A DNA stretch of 13,498 nt from Pseudomonadota bacterium (GTDB lineage: Bacteria; Pseudomonadota; Gammaproteobacteria; Burkholderiales; Thiobacillaceae), in assembly GCA_021821425.1 (NCBI GenBank), contig JAKACL010000049.1, positions 1-13,498 of the forward strand, written 5' to 3'. The notes below the pieces were generated by a model. That model saw only the letters and a list, made by a program, of their open reading frames with translations. It did no database searches and was not told the DNA's origin. Positions 5,514 to 12,759 of this stretch are shown piece by piece (position 1 is the first letter of the stretch; the number at the start of each line of letters is the position of its first letter). A program made the translations under genes and the position numbers.

Positions 5514-6212
5514 ATGAGAACCCGACTTCACCCTTTCCGCCACGGCGTCCATTCCGTGTCGCCGTTCATGCTGGGGCTCGTCCTGATCGCTTGCACAAGC
5601 CTGGGGCTGGACCCGGTATGGGCAGACAGCCGTGCCGGCGCCGCACTCGCGCAGCAAGGCGCACCCGGCGTCAGCGCGTGCGTGTCGTGTCATGGCGCAC
5701 GCGGCGAGGGCCAGGCGGCAGCCGGTTTTCCACGGCTGGCAGGACAGCCGCAGGCCTATCTGCTGAGGCAGCTGCAGGCGTTTACCCAGGGCACACGCAA
5801 AAACCCGATGATGGAACCGATCGCGCGCGCACTGAACGCGCAGCAGATGCGCGATCTCGCTGATCACTATGCCGGTCTGCCGGGCTGGCGCGCGCCTCCG
5901 AAAACCGGTGCGGCCGCCCCGGCCGCGGCGCCCGGCCAGCGACTCGCCACGACGGGCAACTGGGACAAGGGTATCCCCGCCTGCTATGCCTGCCATGGAC
6001 CGGATGGAACAGGCATTTCTCCCCATTTCCCCGCCATCGCAGGCCAGCCGCGTGCCTATACCCGAACCCAGTTGAAAGCCTGGCAAGCCGGAACCCGCAG
6101 CAACGACCCCCAGGGCTTGATGAAATCCGTCGCCGACAAGTTGACGGAGGCGGACATTGATGCCGTCAGCCTGTATCTCGAAAACCCCACCGCAACGGGA
6201 AGGAGCGAATGA
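5514..6212 (+). CDS. tsdB: Periplasmic dihaem cytochrome c, c4-like; probable TsdB partner of TsdA
   Basis: With the start at 5514 (GAGG six bases upstream) the product has 232 residues. It has an N-terminal signal with basic residues, a hydrophobic core at about 18-30 and probable cleavage after VWA37, giving export to the periplasm. Two haem-binding motifs are present: C56-V-S-C-H60 and C157-Y-A-C-H161, each followed by a Gly-rich segment and a later Met that can serve as distal ligand (M99/M100 in the first half, the Met of QGLMKS in the second). The two halves resemble each other, as in c4 cytochromes. Its stop overlaps the start of the next gene by four bases. Dihaem TsdB proteins accept electrons from TsdA in several sulfur oxidisers, so the tsdB name rests on this coupling. 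A general c4 cytochrome is the alternative. In-frame upstream starts exist, such as 5481. Confidence 0.75.
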   Translation: MRTRLHPFRHGVHSVSPFMLGLVLIACTSLGLDPVWADSRAGAALAQQGAPGVSACVSCHGARGEGQAAAGFPRLAGQPQAYLLRQLQAFTQGTRKNPMMEPIARALNAQQMRDLADHYAGLPGWRAPPKTGAAAPAAAPGQRLATTGNWDKGIPACYACHGPDGTGISPHFPAIAGQPRAYTRTQLKAWQAGTRSNDPQGLMKSVADKLTEADIDAVSLYLENPTATGRSE

Positions 6213-7189
6213 TGCCCAACTGGTTGAGGAAATGGATTCATGGCCTGAAACAGACCGGGCGCTTCCACCCGTCCTGGATTCTGCTGGTGGTGCTGGCCAC
6301 GCTGGTGGTGGCGGGGGTCGTCTGGATTCCCGCCGAGCTGGTTTCGAAGACGGGGCCGGATCACCCGCCGGATGCCCGGGCAGTACCCGCCGCCACCCTC
6401 CCCGCGCCCGCGACGGATGAATCCGCAACCGACAAGAAACCGCGCACGCCTGCTCATGCGACCCTGGCCGCCTCGACCACGGGCGGTTTCACCCCGCCTG
6501 CCATCGACGACCTGCCCGACGGCGAGTTCGGCGAGGCGGTCCGGCTGGGCCGGAATATTTTTATCGATACCCAGACCTATGCGCGCGCCTACGTCGGCAA
6601 CGGCCTCAATTGCGTCAACTGTCATCTGGATGCCGGCCGCAAGGCCGATTCGGGCCCCTTGTGGGCGGCTTACGGCATGTTCCCGACCTATCGCGAGAAG
6701 AACAGCCGGGTCAACACCTACGAGGACCGCCTCGCGGGCTGTTTTCGTTTCAGCATGAACGGCAGGGAGCCGCCGCGGGGCAGCAAGGAACTGGTCGCGC
6801 TGATGAGCTACAGCTACTGGATGTCCCGCGGCGCGCCGATCGGCGTCGAGCTGAAGGGACGCGGCTATCCCAAACTGGCAGCGCCGGCGCAGCCTGCCGA
6901 CGAAGCGCGCGGCAAAAAAGTCTACGACGCCAACTGCGCGATCTGCCATGGCGCCGATGGGCAGGGCACCCGCTTGAGCGACGGGCGCTATGCCTTTCCG
7001 CCACTGTGGGGCAAGGATTCCTTCAATGCCGGCGCCGGCATGACCCAGATTCACAATGCCGCCGCGTTCATCCGCGCCAACATGCCGCTGGGCCAGGGCA
7101 ATACGCTGACGGAACAGGAAGCCTGGGACGTGGCGAAATTCATGAACAGCCACCCCCGCCCCGCCGATCCGCGGCGCGTTAAATCCTGA
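6209..7189 (+). CDS. tsdA: Dihaem cytochrome c, probable thiosulfate dehydrogenase TsdA, membrane-anchored
   Basis: The 326-residue protein carries two haem motifs, C135-V-N-C-H139 and C243-A-I-C-H247. Between them, YEDRLAGCFRFSMNG places C178 where TsdA enzymes have the Cys that ligates the active-site haem. The end, PPLWGKDSFNAGAGM then RANMPLGQG, fits the second TsdA domain, with M292 as likely distal ligand of haem 2. TsdA couples two thiosulfates into tetrathionate in the periplasm (EC 1.8.2.2), and some members run in reverse. The residue before M292 is Asn, as I recall for the Campylobacter jejuni enzyme, whereas Allochromatium has Lys. The N-terminus has a membrane helix (about 23-41) without a clear cleavage site, followed by a Pro/Ala linker to about residue 95, so it is probably anchored. 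It overlaps the tsdB-like gene by ATGA. A related dihaem cytochrome of other function is possible. Confidence 0.8.
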   Translation: MMPNWLRKWIHGLKQTGRFHPSWILLVVLATLVVAGVVWIPAELVSKTGPDHPPDARAVPAATLPAPATDESATDKKPRTPAHATLAASTTGGFTPPAIDDLPDGEFGEAVRLGRNIFIDTQTYARAYVGNGLNCVNCHLDAGRKADSGPLWAAYGMFPTYREKNSRVNTYEDRLAGCFRFSMNGREPPRGSKELVALMSYSYWMSRGAPIGVELKGRGYPKLAAPAQPADEARGKKVYDANCAICHGADGQGTRLSDGRYAFPPLWGKDSFNAGAGMTQIHNAAAFIRANMPLGQGNTLTEQEAWDVAKFMNSHPRPADPRRVKS

Positions 7190-7212
7190 CGCCGCGCAAC
7201 GAAGTCGGACCC

Positions 7213-8118
7213 ATGGCGACCCAACCCCGTACCCTGTGGAAAGGCGCGATCAACTTCGGGCTGGTGCATATTCCGGTTGCGCTCTATCCCGCCACGTCCG
7301 AGCAGGGACTGGACTTTGACTGGCTTGACAAGCGCAGCATGGATCCGGTCGGCTACAAGCGCATCAACAAAAGAACCGGCAAGGAAATCGCCAAGGAAAA
7401 TATCGTCAAGGGCATCGAGTACGAGGATGGCCAGTATGTCGTGCTGTCGGCCGATGAAATCGAGGCGGCCTATCCGAAAACGACGCAGTCGATCGAAATC
7501 GAGACCTTCATTCCGGCCGCCGACATTCCCTTCATTTATCTGGACCGGCCCTACTACGTCGGGCCGATCAACAAGGGCGCCAAGGTGTATGCCCTGTTGC
7601 GCGAAATCCTGCGCAAGCAACACAAGGTCGCCATCGCGCGCGTGGTCATCCAGACCCGGCAGCACCTCGCCGCGCTGATTCCCTACGGCCCGGTGCTGGT
7701 GCTGAACCTGTTGCGCTGGGGCGACGAAATCCGCGGCTTCGAGTCGCTGACGCTGCCGGCAGAGGGGGTGAAGGCCGCCGGCCTGAGCGACAAGGAGATG
7801 CGGATGGGCGAGCAGCTGGTCGAGGACATGAGCGAGGCGTGGGACCCGGAAGATTCGCGCGATTCGTTCAAGACCCAGATCCTGCAACTGGTGGAAGCGA
7901 AGGCAAAGGCCGGCAAGCTGGAATCGATCACGCAGATCGAATCGGCCGAAAGCGAACCGGCAGGCGCGACGATCTATGACCTGACCGAGCTGCTGCAGCG
8001 CAGTCTCGACAGCGCATCGAAGCCCAAGCCGGCCTCCCGGACCAAGGCTGCCGCTCCCAAGGGAAAAAGCGCGAGCAAGCCGCCGGCCAAGGCGCCGGGA
8101 AAACGAAAAGCCGCGTGA
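7213..8118 (+). CDS. ku: Ku protein, bacterial non-homologous end joining
   Basis: A 301-residue protein with the full prokaryotic Ku core. It begins TLWKGAINFGLVHIPVALY, the typical first strands, and has the conserved GYKRINKRTGKEI (about 47-59) and the region around IPFIYLDRPYYVGP. Homodimeric Ku rings bind broken double-stranded DNA ends and recruit LigD. Residues 264-301 form a Lys/Ala/Pro-rich tail (ending GKRKAA), the kind of basic extension that in other bacteria aids DNA binding and lets Ku move along DNA. The start at 7213 keeps the conserved beginning, although the ribosome site is weak. The gene lies three bases before ligD, a normal operon, and 23 bases after the cytochrome pair, so it may also be read from that promoter. 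Confidence 0.97.
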   Translation: MATQPRTLWKGAINFGLVHIPVALYPATSEQGLDFDWLDKRSMDPVGYKRINKRTGKEIAKENIVKGIEYEDGQYVVLSADEIEAAYPKTTQSIEIETFIPAADIPFIYLDRPYYVGPINKGAKVYALLREILRKQHKVAIARVVIQTRQHLAALIPYGPVLVLNLLRWGDEIRGFESLTLPAEGVKAAGLSDKEMRMGEQLVEDMSEAWDPEDSRDSFKTQILQLVEAKAKAGKLESITQIESAESEPAGATIYDLTELLQRSLDSASKPKPASRTKAAAPKGKSASKPPAKAPGKRKAA

Positions 8119-8121
8119 GCG

Positions 8122-10617
8122 ATGTCGACCTCGGACCCGCTGGCCGTTTACAAGTCCAAGCGCAATTTCTCGATCAGCCCGGAACCCGAGACGGGAGGCG
8201 AGGCCAATCCGGCGGCGCGTGCCTTCGTGATCCAGAAGCATTGGGCGACACGCCTGCACTACGATTTTCGGCTCGAGCTCGATGGCAGCATGAAAAGCTG
8301 GGCGATCCCGAAAGGGCCCAGCCTCGATCCGCGCGAGAAGCGCATGGCCGTCCAGGTGGAAGACCATCCCATCGCGTACAACACGTTTGAGGGCGAGATC
8401 CCGCCGAAGCAGTATGGCGCCGGCCGGGTCATCATCTGGGACCGCGGCACCTGGGTACCGCTGGGGGATCCCCGCCAGGCGTATCAACAGGGCAACCTGA
8501 AGTTCGAGCTGCACGGCCACAAGCTCCACGGAAGATGGGCGCTGATCCGCATGAAGACCAAAGCGGACAAGAAGGAAGCGTGGCTGCTGATCAAGGAAAA
8601 AGATGGCCATGCGCGGCCCGCCGAGGAATACAGCGTCGTCGACGCTCTGCCCGACAGTGTCGCCAGCCAGCCGCCGCCGTCAGCGCAGGAGAACAAGTCC
8701 TCTGACGTCCGTTCGCATGCCCGGTCGTCGTCGCCGCAACTCCCTGCCGGCGCGGTCGAGGCCCCGCTTCCCGCCAAACTCACCCCCCAGCTCGCGACGC
8801 TGGCAGACACGCCGCCCGGCAACCCGGATGACTGGATCCACGAAATCAAGTTTGATGGCTACCGCCTGCTGGCCCGCATCGGCAAACAGAGCATTCATCT
8901 ATTCACGCGCAATGGGCATGACTGGAGCCACAAGCTGCAGCCGCTGGTCCAGGCCCTGAAGAAAATGGACCTGGCGCCCGGCTGGCTGGACGGCGAGATC
9001 GTGGTGCCGGATGCCCGCGGCGTGCCTGATTTCCAGGCGCTGCAGAATGCGTTCGATGAGGCCCGGGCAGACGCCCTCGTCTATTACCTGTTCGATGTGC
9101 CGTTCTATGCGGGCTTTGATCTTCGTAGCGTGCCGCTGATCGAACGCAAGAACTTCCTTGCCGCGCTTGTGGACCCGTCCCGTTCCGATGCCATACGCTA
9201 CAGCGAAACCCATGTCGCGCCGGCGCGCGACATGCTGGCGTCAGCCTGCCGGATGGGCCTGGAAGGGGTGATCGCGAAACGGCGCGACTCGCCTTATGTG
9301 TCCCGCAGGTCGGGCGACTGGCTCAAGCTGAAATGTACGCAGCGACAGGAATTCGTGATCGGCGGCTATACGGATCCCCAGGGCTCCCGCAACGGGATCG
9401 GCGCACTGCTGCTGGGCGCGTACGACAGCCGCGGTGGCCTCTCCTACGCCGGCAAGGTCGGCACCGGATTCGATCGAAAAACCCTGGACGATCTGAAGAA
9501 GCGGCTCGCTTCATTGGCGCGCGTCACCAGTCCGTTTTCCGGGCGCACCCCGATGGACGGCAAGGCGCACTGGGTCAGCCCGAAGCTGGTCGCGGAAGTG
9601 TCGTTCGGCGAATGGACCCGGACCGGACACGTTCGCCATGGGGTTTTTCAGGGGCTGCGGCTCGACAAGGCGGCGCAATCCGTCGTACGGGAAACGCCCC
9701 AGGCCGTGGCGCCTGCGCGCGCGTTGCCGCGTGGCGTCAATATCTCCCATCCCGATCGCGTCATCGACGCCTCGACCGGCACCACCAAGCGGGACGTGGT
9801 CGCGTTTTATCACCGGGTATCGGGACTGCTGATGGATCATCTCAAGGGGCGGCCCGTGTCGCTGGTCAGGGCGCCGGACGGGATTGCCGGGCCGCTGTTT
9901 TTTCAGAAACATGTCGAATCGGCGCAGATGCAGGGGATCAAGCCGCTGGATCCCGCCCTCGATCCGGGCCATGCGCCTTTGCTGGAAGTCGCACGGCCCG
10001 CAGGCCTGCTCGCGGCCGCGCAAATGAACGTGCTCGAATTCCATACCTGGAATGCCCACCGGTCGAACATCGGCAAGCCCGACCGCATGACCTTCGACCT
10101 CGACCCGGGCGAGGGCACGGACTGGACCCAGGTCCAGGAAGCCGCCCATCTGTTGCGCGCATTCCTGTCCCAACTCGGGCTGCTGTCGTTCATCAAGACC
10201 AGCGGCGGCAAGGGACTGCATATCGTGGTGCCGCTCAAGCGCCTGCACGACTGGGATACCGTCAAGGGATTTTCCCAGGCCATCGTCCAGCACATGGCGG
10301 CCACGCTGCCGCAGCGTTTCGCGTCCAAAAGCGGACCGCGCAACCGCGTCGGCCGGATTTTCATCGACTACCTGCGCAATGGCTTCGGCGCGACCACGGT
10401 GGCGGCGTGGTCGCTGCGCGCACGTCCCGGCCTCGGGGTTTCGGTGCCGATCGAGTGGTCTGAGCTCGACATGCTGACCCACGCCGCGCACTGGACCCTT
10501 GCCAATATCGATTCCCGTCTGGCGATCGGCAACGCGCCGTGGAAGGCCTATCCGACATCGATCCAGGGTCTGCATGGCGCCATGAAAACACTCGGCTACG
10601 CAGCGCAAAAAACATAG
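8122..10617 (+). CDS. ligD: Multifunctional ATP-dependent DNA ligase LigD (PE-LIG-POL order)
   Basis: The 831-residue protein has all three LigD modules in the Pseudomonas order. The 3'-phosphoesterase module (about 1-175) shows H40, H46, D48, R50 and H82 (QKHWATRLHYDFR, EDHPIAY), the manganese and substrate residues. A Ser/Pro-rich linker follows to about 212. The ligase module (about 215-525) has the adenylation Lys K243 in EIKFDGYR, DGEIVV, EGVIAKR (381-387) and DWLKLK (399-404), then an OB-fold region. The polymerase module (about 535-825) has the catalytic Asp pair D659-L-D661 (TFDLDPGEG), TSGGKGLH and D749 (FIDYLRN). It seals ends held by Ku, fills gaps with nucleotides and trims 3' ends. 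No catalytic residue appears missing. It starts three bases after ku. Confidence 0.98.
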   Translation: MSTSDPLAVYKSKRNFSISPEPETGGEANPAARAFVIQKHWATRLHYDFRLELDGSMKSWAIPKGPSLDPREKRMAVQVEDHPIAYNTFEGEIPPKQYGAGRVIIWDRGTWVPLGDPRQAYQQGNLKFELHGHKLHGRWALIRMKTKADKKEAWLLIKEKDGHARPAEEYSVVDALPDSVASQPPPSAQENKSSDVRSHARSSSPQLPAGAVEAPLPAKLTPQLATLADTPPGNPDDWIHEIKFDGYRLLARIGKQSIHLFTRNGHDWSHKLQPLVQALKKMDLAPGWLDGEIVVPDARGVPDFQALQNAFDEARADALVYYLFDVPFYAGFDLRSVPLIERKNFLAALVDPSRSDAIRYSETHVAPARDMLASACRMGLEGVIAKRRDSPYVSRRSGDWLKLKCTQRQEFVIGGYTDPQGSRNGIGALLLGAYDSRGGLSYAGKVGTGFDRKTLDDLKKRLASLARVTSPFSGRTPMDGKAHWVSPKLVAEVSFGEWTRTGHVRHGVFQGLRLDKAAQSVVRETPQAVAPARALPRGVNISHPDRVIDASTGTTKRDVVAFYHRVSGLLMDHLKGRPVSLVRAPDGIAGPLFFQKHVESAQMQGIKPLDPALDPGHAPLLEVARPAGLLAAAQMNVLEFHTWNAHRSNIGKPDRMTFDLDPGEGTDWTQVQEAAHLLRAFLSQLGLLSFIKTSGGKGLHIVVPLKRLHDWDTVKGFSQAIVQHMAATLPQRFASKSGPRNRVGRIFIDYLRNGFGATTVAAWSLRARPGLGVSVPIEWSELDMLTHAAHWTLANIDSRLAIGNAPWKAYPTSIQGLHGAMKTLGYAAQKT

Positions 10618-10649
10618 GCGTTGTCTGACATCAAGTTGGGACAAACGCC
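10617..10649. repeat. Imperfect hairpin after ligD
   Basis: GGCGTTGTC (10617-10625) pairs with GACAAACGCC (10640-10649) with one bulged base, around a 14-base loop. It starts at the last base of the ligD stop codon. No T-run follows, so termination is only possible, not shown. Part of it, TTGTCTGACAT, differs by one base from TTGTCGGACAT in the GacA-box-like site at 1734-1751, so it could instead be a control site for the hemerythrin gene. Confidence 0.35.
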
Positions 10650-10760
10650 ATTGAGATGGGGTGCCGCGCGCAGTCAAATAGCCGGACGCCCCCTGTGCTT
10701 CCCGCCAGGGTTGTCGACTCGACGAAACCCCCGTAAACCTGCCATTCGAAAGGATAGACC

Positions 10761-11243
10761 ATGACCACAGCAAAACAGAAGGACGCCTGCGACCTGCTTG
10801 ACGCCGACCACAAGGCCGTCAAGAAGATGTTCAAGGAATTCGAGGAGCTGACCGAGTCGCGCGGCAATACCCGCGAAAAGAAGCGTCGGCTCGCTGAGCG
10901 GATCTGCCTTGAACTGACGGTGCACGCGCAGATCGAGGAGGAGATTTTTTATCCCGCGATCCGCAAGGCCATCAAGGATGAGCCGATGATGAACGAAGCG
11001 GAAGTCGAGCATATGAGCGCCAGGGACCTGATCGCCCAGATCGAAGGCATGGACGCCGGCGACCCCATGTTCGATGCCAAGGTGACGGTGCTGGGCGAAT
11101 ACATCGACCATCACGTCAAGGAAGAGCGCAACGAGATGTTTCCGAAAGCCCGCGCGACGAAGGTCGACCTGGTCAAGATGCGGGATGCGCTCGAGGCCCG
11201 CAAGTCAGAACTGATGGGCAACCTCGAGCAAGCCGCGGCCTGA
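10761..11243 (+). CDS. Hemerythrin HHE-domain protein
   Basis: A 160-residue, all-helical, cytoplasmic protein. Candidate di-iron ligands are in the expected order: H17 (LDADHKAV), H55 and E59 (TVHAQIEEEIFYP), H84 (EVEHMSA), H117/H118 and E121/E122 (IDHHVKEERNEMFP). Hemerythrins bind oxygen, or sometimes nitric oxide, at a di-iron centre and are used for oxygen storage, sensing or iron handling. The form here matches single-domain proteins common in bacterial stress islands. The start at 10761 has AAAGGA seven bases upstream. It is separated from ligD by 143 bases with a hairpin, so it may have its own promoter. It converges with the DUF421 gene at 11290. Confidence 0.93.
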   Translation: MTTAKQKDACDLLDADHKAVKKMFKEFEELTESRGNTREKKRRLAERICLELTVHAQIEEEIFYPAIRKAIKDEPMMNEAEVEHMSARDLIAQIEGMDAGDPMFDAKVTVLGEYIDHHVKEERNEMFPKARATKVDLVKMRDALEARKSELMGNLEQAAA

Positions 11244-11252
11244 CGAGCAGAG

Positions 11253-11279
11253 GGGGGCGAGGACCCCGGCCTCGACCCC
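11253..11279. terminator. Candidate bidirectional terminator between convergent genes
   Basis: GGGGGCGAGG (11253-11262) and CCTCGACCCC (11270-11279) form a 10-bp stem with one mismatch and the 7-base loop ACCCCGG. It fills most of the 46-base gap between the convergent hemerythrin and DUF421 stop codons, the expected place for a shared terminator. Neither side has a T-run, so it is at best an atypical intrinsic terminator or a block to exonuclease. Confidence 0.45.
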
Positions 11280-11289
11280 TGCAGGCGCG

Positions 11290-11784
11290 TTACTTCGAGC
11301 TCCACTGGATCACGCTGATACGGCCGTTTCCCTCGAGATAGCATTCCTTGACGTCATCGGCGCCGTCGACGCCTTTTTCACGCAACTGCGCCAGCAGTTC
11401 CTCTTCCTGAATTTTCTCGCGCCGCATATTCCGCTTCTGCATGCGCCCGTCCCTGATGAGCAGCACGGGTGCTGGGCGGAGCAGCCTTCGCAGTGCGGGC
11501 ACCTTGTAGCTCAGCCAGTCCACGAAGTAGTCCCACAACGCTATCGTGGTGACGAGGATCGCCCCCTCGGTAACCGAGCGATATTCGCTGGACATCGCGT
11601 TGCCTGCGCCATCGGCGATCAGGACCACGACCAGGATATCGGAAAGGCCGATCTCCCCAGCCACACGCCGCAGGATACGCATCAGAAAAAACAGGAACAG
11701 GTAGACGAGCGTGCCGCGAAGCACCACTTCTCCAATGGACAGGGTCGGCACGAAAAGCGCGTGCCAGTCGATGTCGCCGCCCAT
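11290..11784 (-). CDS. DUF421/YetF family membrane protein
   Basis: The 164-residue protein has three hydrophobic segments in its N-terminal half (about residues 17-35, 47-63 and 73-90) and a soluble C-terminal part (about 100-164). Recognisable family features are the RILRRVAGEIGLSDILVVVLIA region, the aromatic-rich WDYFVDWLSYK, and RPAPVLLIRDGRMQKRNMRREKIQEEELLAQLRE before the C-terminal strand. This is the layout of YetF/DUF421 inner-membrane proteins, whose role is poorly known; some members are linked to spore or stress physiology. The start at 11784 is preferred because an ATG at 11847 would overlap the upstream gene by 44 bases and add residues unlike the family. There is no strong ribosome site, so it may depend on the upstream gene, whose stop lies 19 bases away. 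Confidence 0.85.
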   Translation of the reverse strand: MGGDIDWHALFVPTLSIGEVVLRGTLVYLFLFFLMRILRRVAGEIGLSDILVVVLIADGAGNAMSSEYRSVTEGAILVTTIALWDYFVDWLSYKVPALRRLLRPAPVLLIRDGRMQKRNMRREKIQEEELLAQLREKGVDGADDVKECYLEGNGRISVIQWSSK

Positions 11785-11803
11785 TCCGAAGCGTGCCGCG
11801 TTT

Positions 11804-12355
11804 TTACAGGCTGCGTACCACGCGCACGCTGCGCGCGCGCAATTCACGCATGGCCACGTCGATCTGGCGCTGGGTGAGCGGGTGAATGACCACCGCCCAG
11901 CGCCCGCATCGCACCGCCCGGCGTACCGCGGAAATCACGCGATAGTGATCGGGGCGCGCGGTCATCAGCCCGCCAAAAAGCAGACCGCCGATGCCGCCGA
12001 AAGAGAGCATGATCGCCAGGCTCATGCCCGGGGTGCTCTCGACCGCGGGATTGTCCACGGCCTGGAAAGCGAGATAGAGCAATCCGCCGGCGATCACCCC
12101 CAGGATGCCGAACGCCACGTGTGCGCGGATCAGGGTGCGCCAGATGCCGGCCTGCTCAGGCTCCAGCTTGCGGGAAAACGCAGGGCTGCCGACAGCAGCG
12201 CCATCAGGCGGCCCGACCAGATACACCTGGGGGTCATCAAGGCCTGCGGATTGCTTCAGTCGGGCCACGACCGACTCCGCCAGGCTCTTGCTGGCAAAAA
12301 CGCCCGCCACCTTGGTCAGCGAGCGTTCGCCGAATATCAATCGTTTGATTCGCAT
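11804..12355 (-). CDS. Two-helix membrane protein with alpha/beta ends, function unknown
   Basis: The 183-residue protein starts at 12355, with AGGGA eight bases upstream; a start at 12400 would add 15 Cys/Arg-rich residues and is less likely. Residues 15-48 (VAGVFASKSLAESVVARL then VYLVGPP) look like a beta-alpha-beta unit. Two membrane helices follow at about 78-99 and 112-132, the second Gly-rich (GGIGGLLFGG). The C-terminal part, about 135-180 (YRVISAVRRA, WAVVIHPL, then a helix and SVRVVRSL), is again alpha/beta. I do not recognise a named family. The arrangement matches the glycine-zipper protein at 4745-5320. The gene lies 124 bases after csbD, beyond a terminator, and directly before the DUF421 gene, so these two probably form their own unit. 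Confidence 0.8.
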   Translation of the reverse strand: MRIKRLIFGERSLTKVAGVFASKSLAESVVARLKQSAGLDDPQVYLVGPPDGAAVGSPAFSRKLEPEQAGIWRTLIRAHVAFGILGVIAGGLLYLAFQAVDNPAVESTPGMSLAIMLSFGGIGGLLFGGLMTARPDHYRVISAVRRAVRCGRWAVVIHPLTQRQIDVAMRELRARSVRVVRSL

Positions 12356-12387
12356 GGTAGGTCCCTTACGGATACGGCATCCACTGC

Positions 12388-12421
12388 AAAACCGCGGCAC
12401 CGACCCGAGTCGATGCCGCGG
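12388..12421 (-). terminator. Intrinsic terminator after the BON-CsbD genes
   Basis: Read on the minus strand, CCGCGGCA (12421-12414) pairs with TGCCGCGG (12399-12392) in a perfect 8-bp stem. It continues, after one mismatch, as CGAC/GTCG around a 4-base loop, and is followed at once by TTTT (12391-12388). It lies 58 bases after the csbD stop codon. This is the only hairpin in the window with the full intrinsic-terminator form. It separates csbD from the membrane-protein pair downstream, so either those have their own promoter or some transcription reads through. Confidence 0.75.
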
Positions 12422-12479
12422 CAGACGGCCACCCTGCTCGAATTGTTCGAGCCCGCCTCAGCCGCGCCGGGCCGGGATT

Positions 12480-12695
12480 TCAATGAAACCAGTCGTCACG
12501 GGCATTTTTCTGCCAGGCTTCGATCTGCTTTTCCGCCTCGTCCTTCGACAGACCATAGCGTTCCTGGATCTTGCCGTTGAGCTGATCGCGGCGGCCCCGG
12601 ATCATGTCGAAATCGTCGTCGGTCAGCTTGCCCCATTGCTCCTTGATCTTGCCTTTGGCCTGCTTCCAGTTGCCTTCGATAATGTCCCAGTTCAT
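12480..12695 (-). CDS. CsbD family stress protein
   Basis: A 71-residue hydrophilic protein beginning MNWDIIEGNWKQAKGKIKEQWGKL, the characteristic CsbD opening, and containing LNGKIQERYGLSKDEAEKQI in its second half. It is predicted to be a small helical bundle in the cytoplasm, without membrane segments. CsbD proteins (YjbJ in E. coli) are among the most abundant proteins of stationary-phase and osmotically stressed cells; the mechanism is unknown. The ribosome site AAAGGAG lies seven bases before the ATG and is very strong. It follows the BON lipoprotein gene by 64 bases on the same strand and is followed by an intrinsic terminator, so the two are probably one short transcript. A hairpin at 12715-12735 lies in the gap. 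Confidence 0.96.
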   Translation of the reverse strand: MNWDIIEGNWKQAKGKIKEQWGKLTDDDFDMIRGRRDQLNGKIQERYGLSKDEAEKQIEAWQKNARDDWFH

Positions 12696-12714
12696 GTTGC
12701 TCTCCTTTCAGATT

Positions 12715-12735
12715 GGTGCTGCACACATGCGCACC
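12715..12735. repeat. Hairpin in the BON-CsbD gap
   Basis: GGTGC-T-GCA and TGC-GCACC form an 8-bp stem with one bulged T and the loop CACA. It ends 20 bases before the CsbD start codon in the direction of transcription, just upstream of the ribosome site. It might stabilise or process the downstream RNA so that CsbD is made in excess over the BON protein. This role is inference. Confidence 0.35.
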
Positions 12736-12759
12736 GGACGTTCGCCGGCACGCGAAAAA

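Noticed and set aside
6056..7153. A 365-codon open frame on the minus strand opposite the cytochrome pair
   Set aside because: It overlaps two cytochrome genes with clear haem motifs and has no recognisable domain.
7051..8610. A 519-codon open frame on the minus strand opposite tsdA, ku and ligD
   Set aside because: It lies antisense to three genes with intact catalytic motifs, and its product is a low-information Arg/Leu/Gln-rich sequence with no recognisable domain. Long antisense frames are expected in GC-rich coding DNA.
9511..10773. A 420-codon open frame on the minus strand opposite the end of ligD
   Set aside because: It is a shadow of the ligD polymerase module with no family resemblance, and it also runs into the hemerythrin start region.
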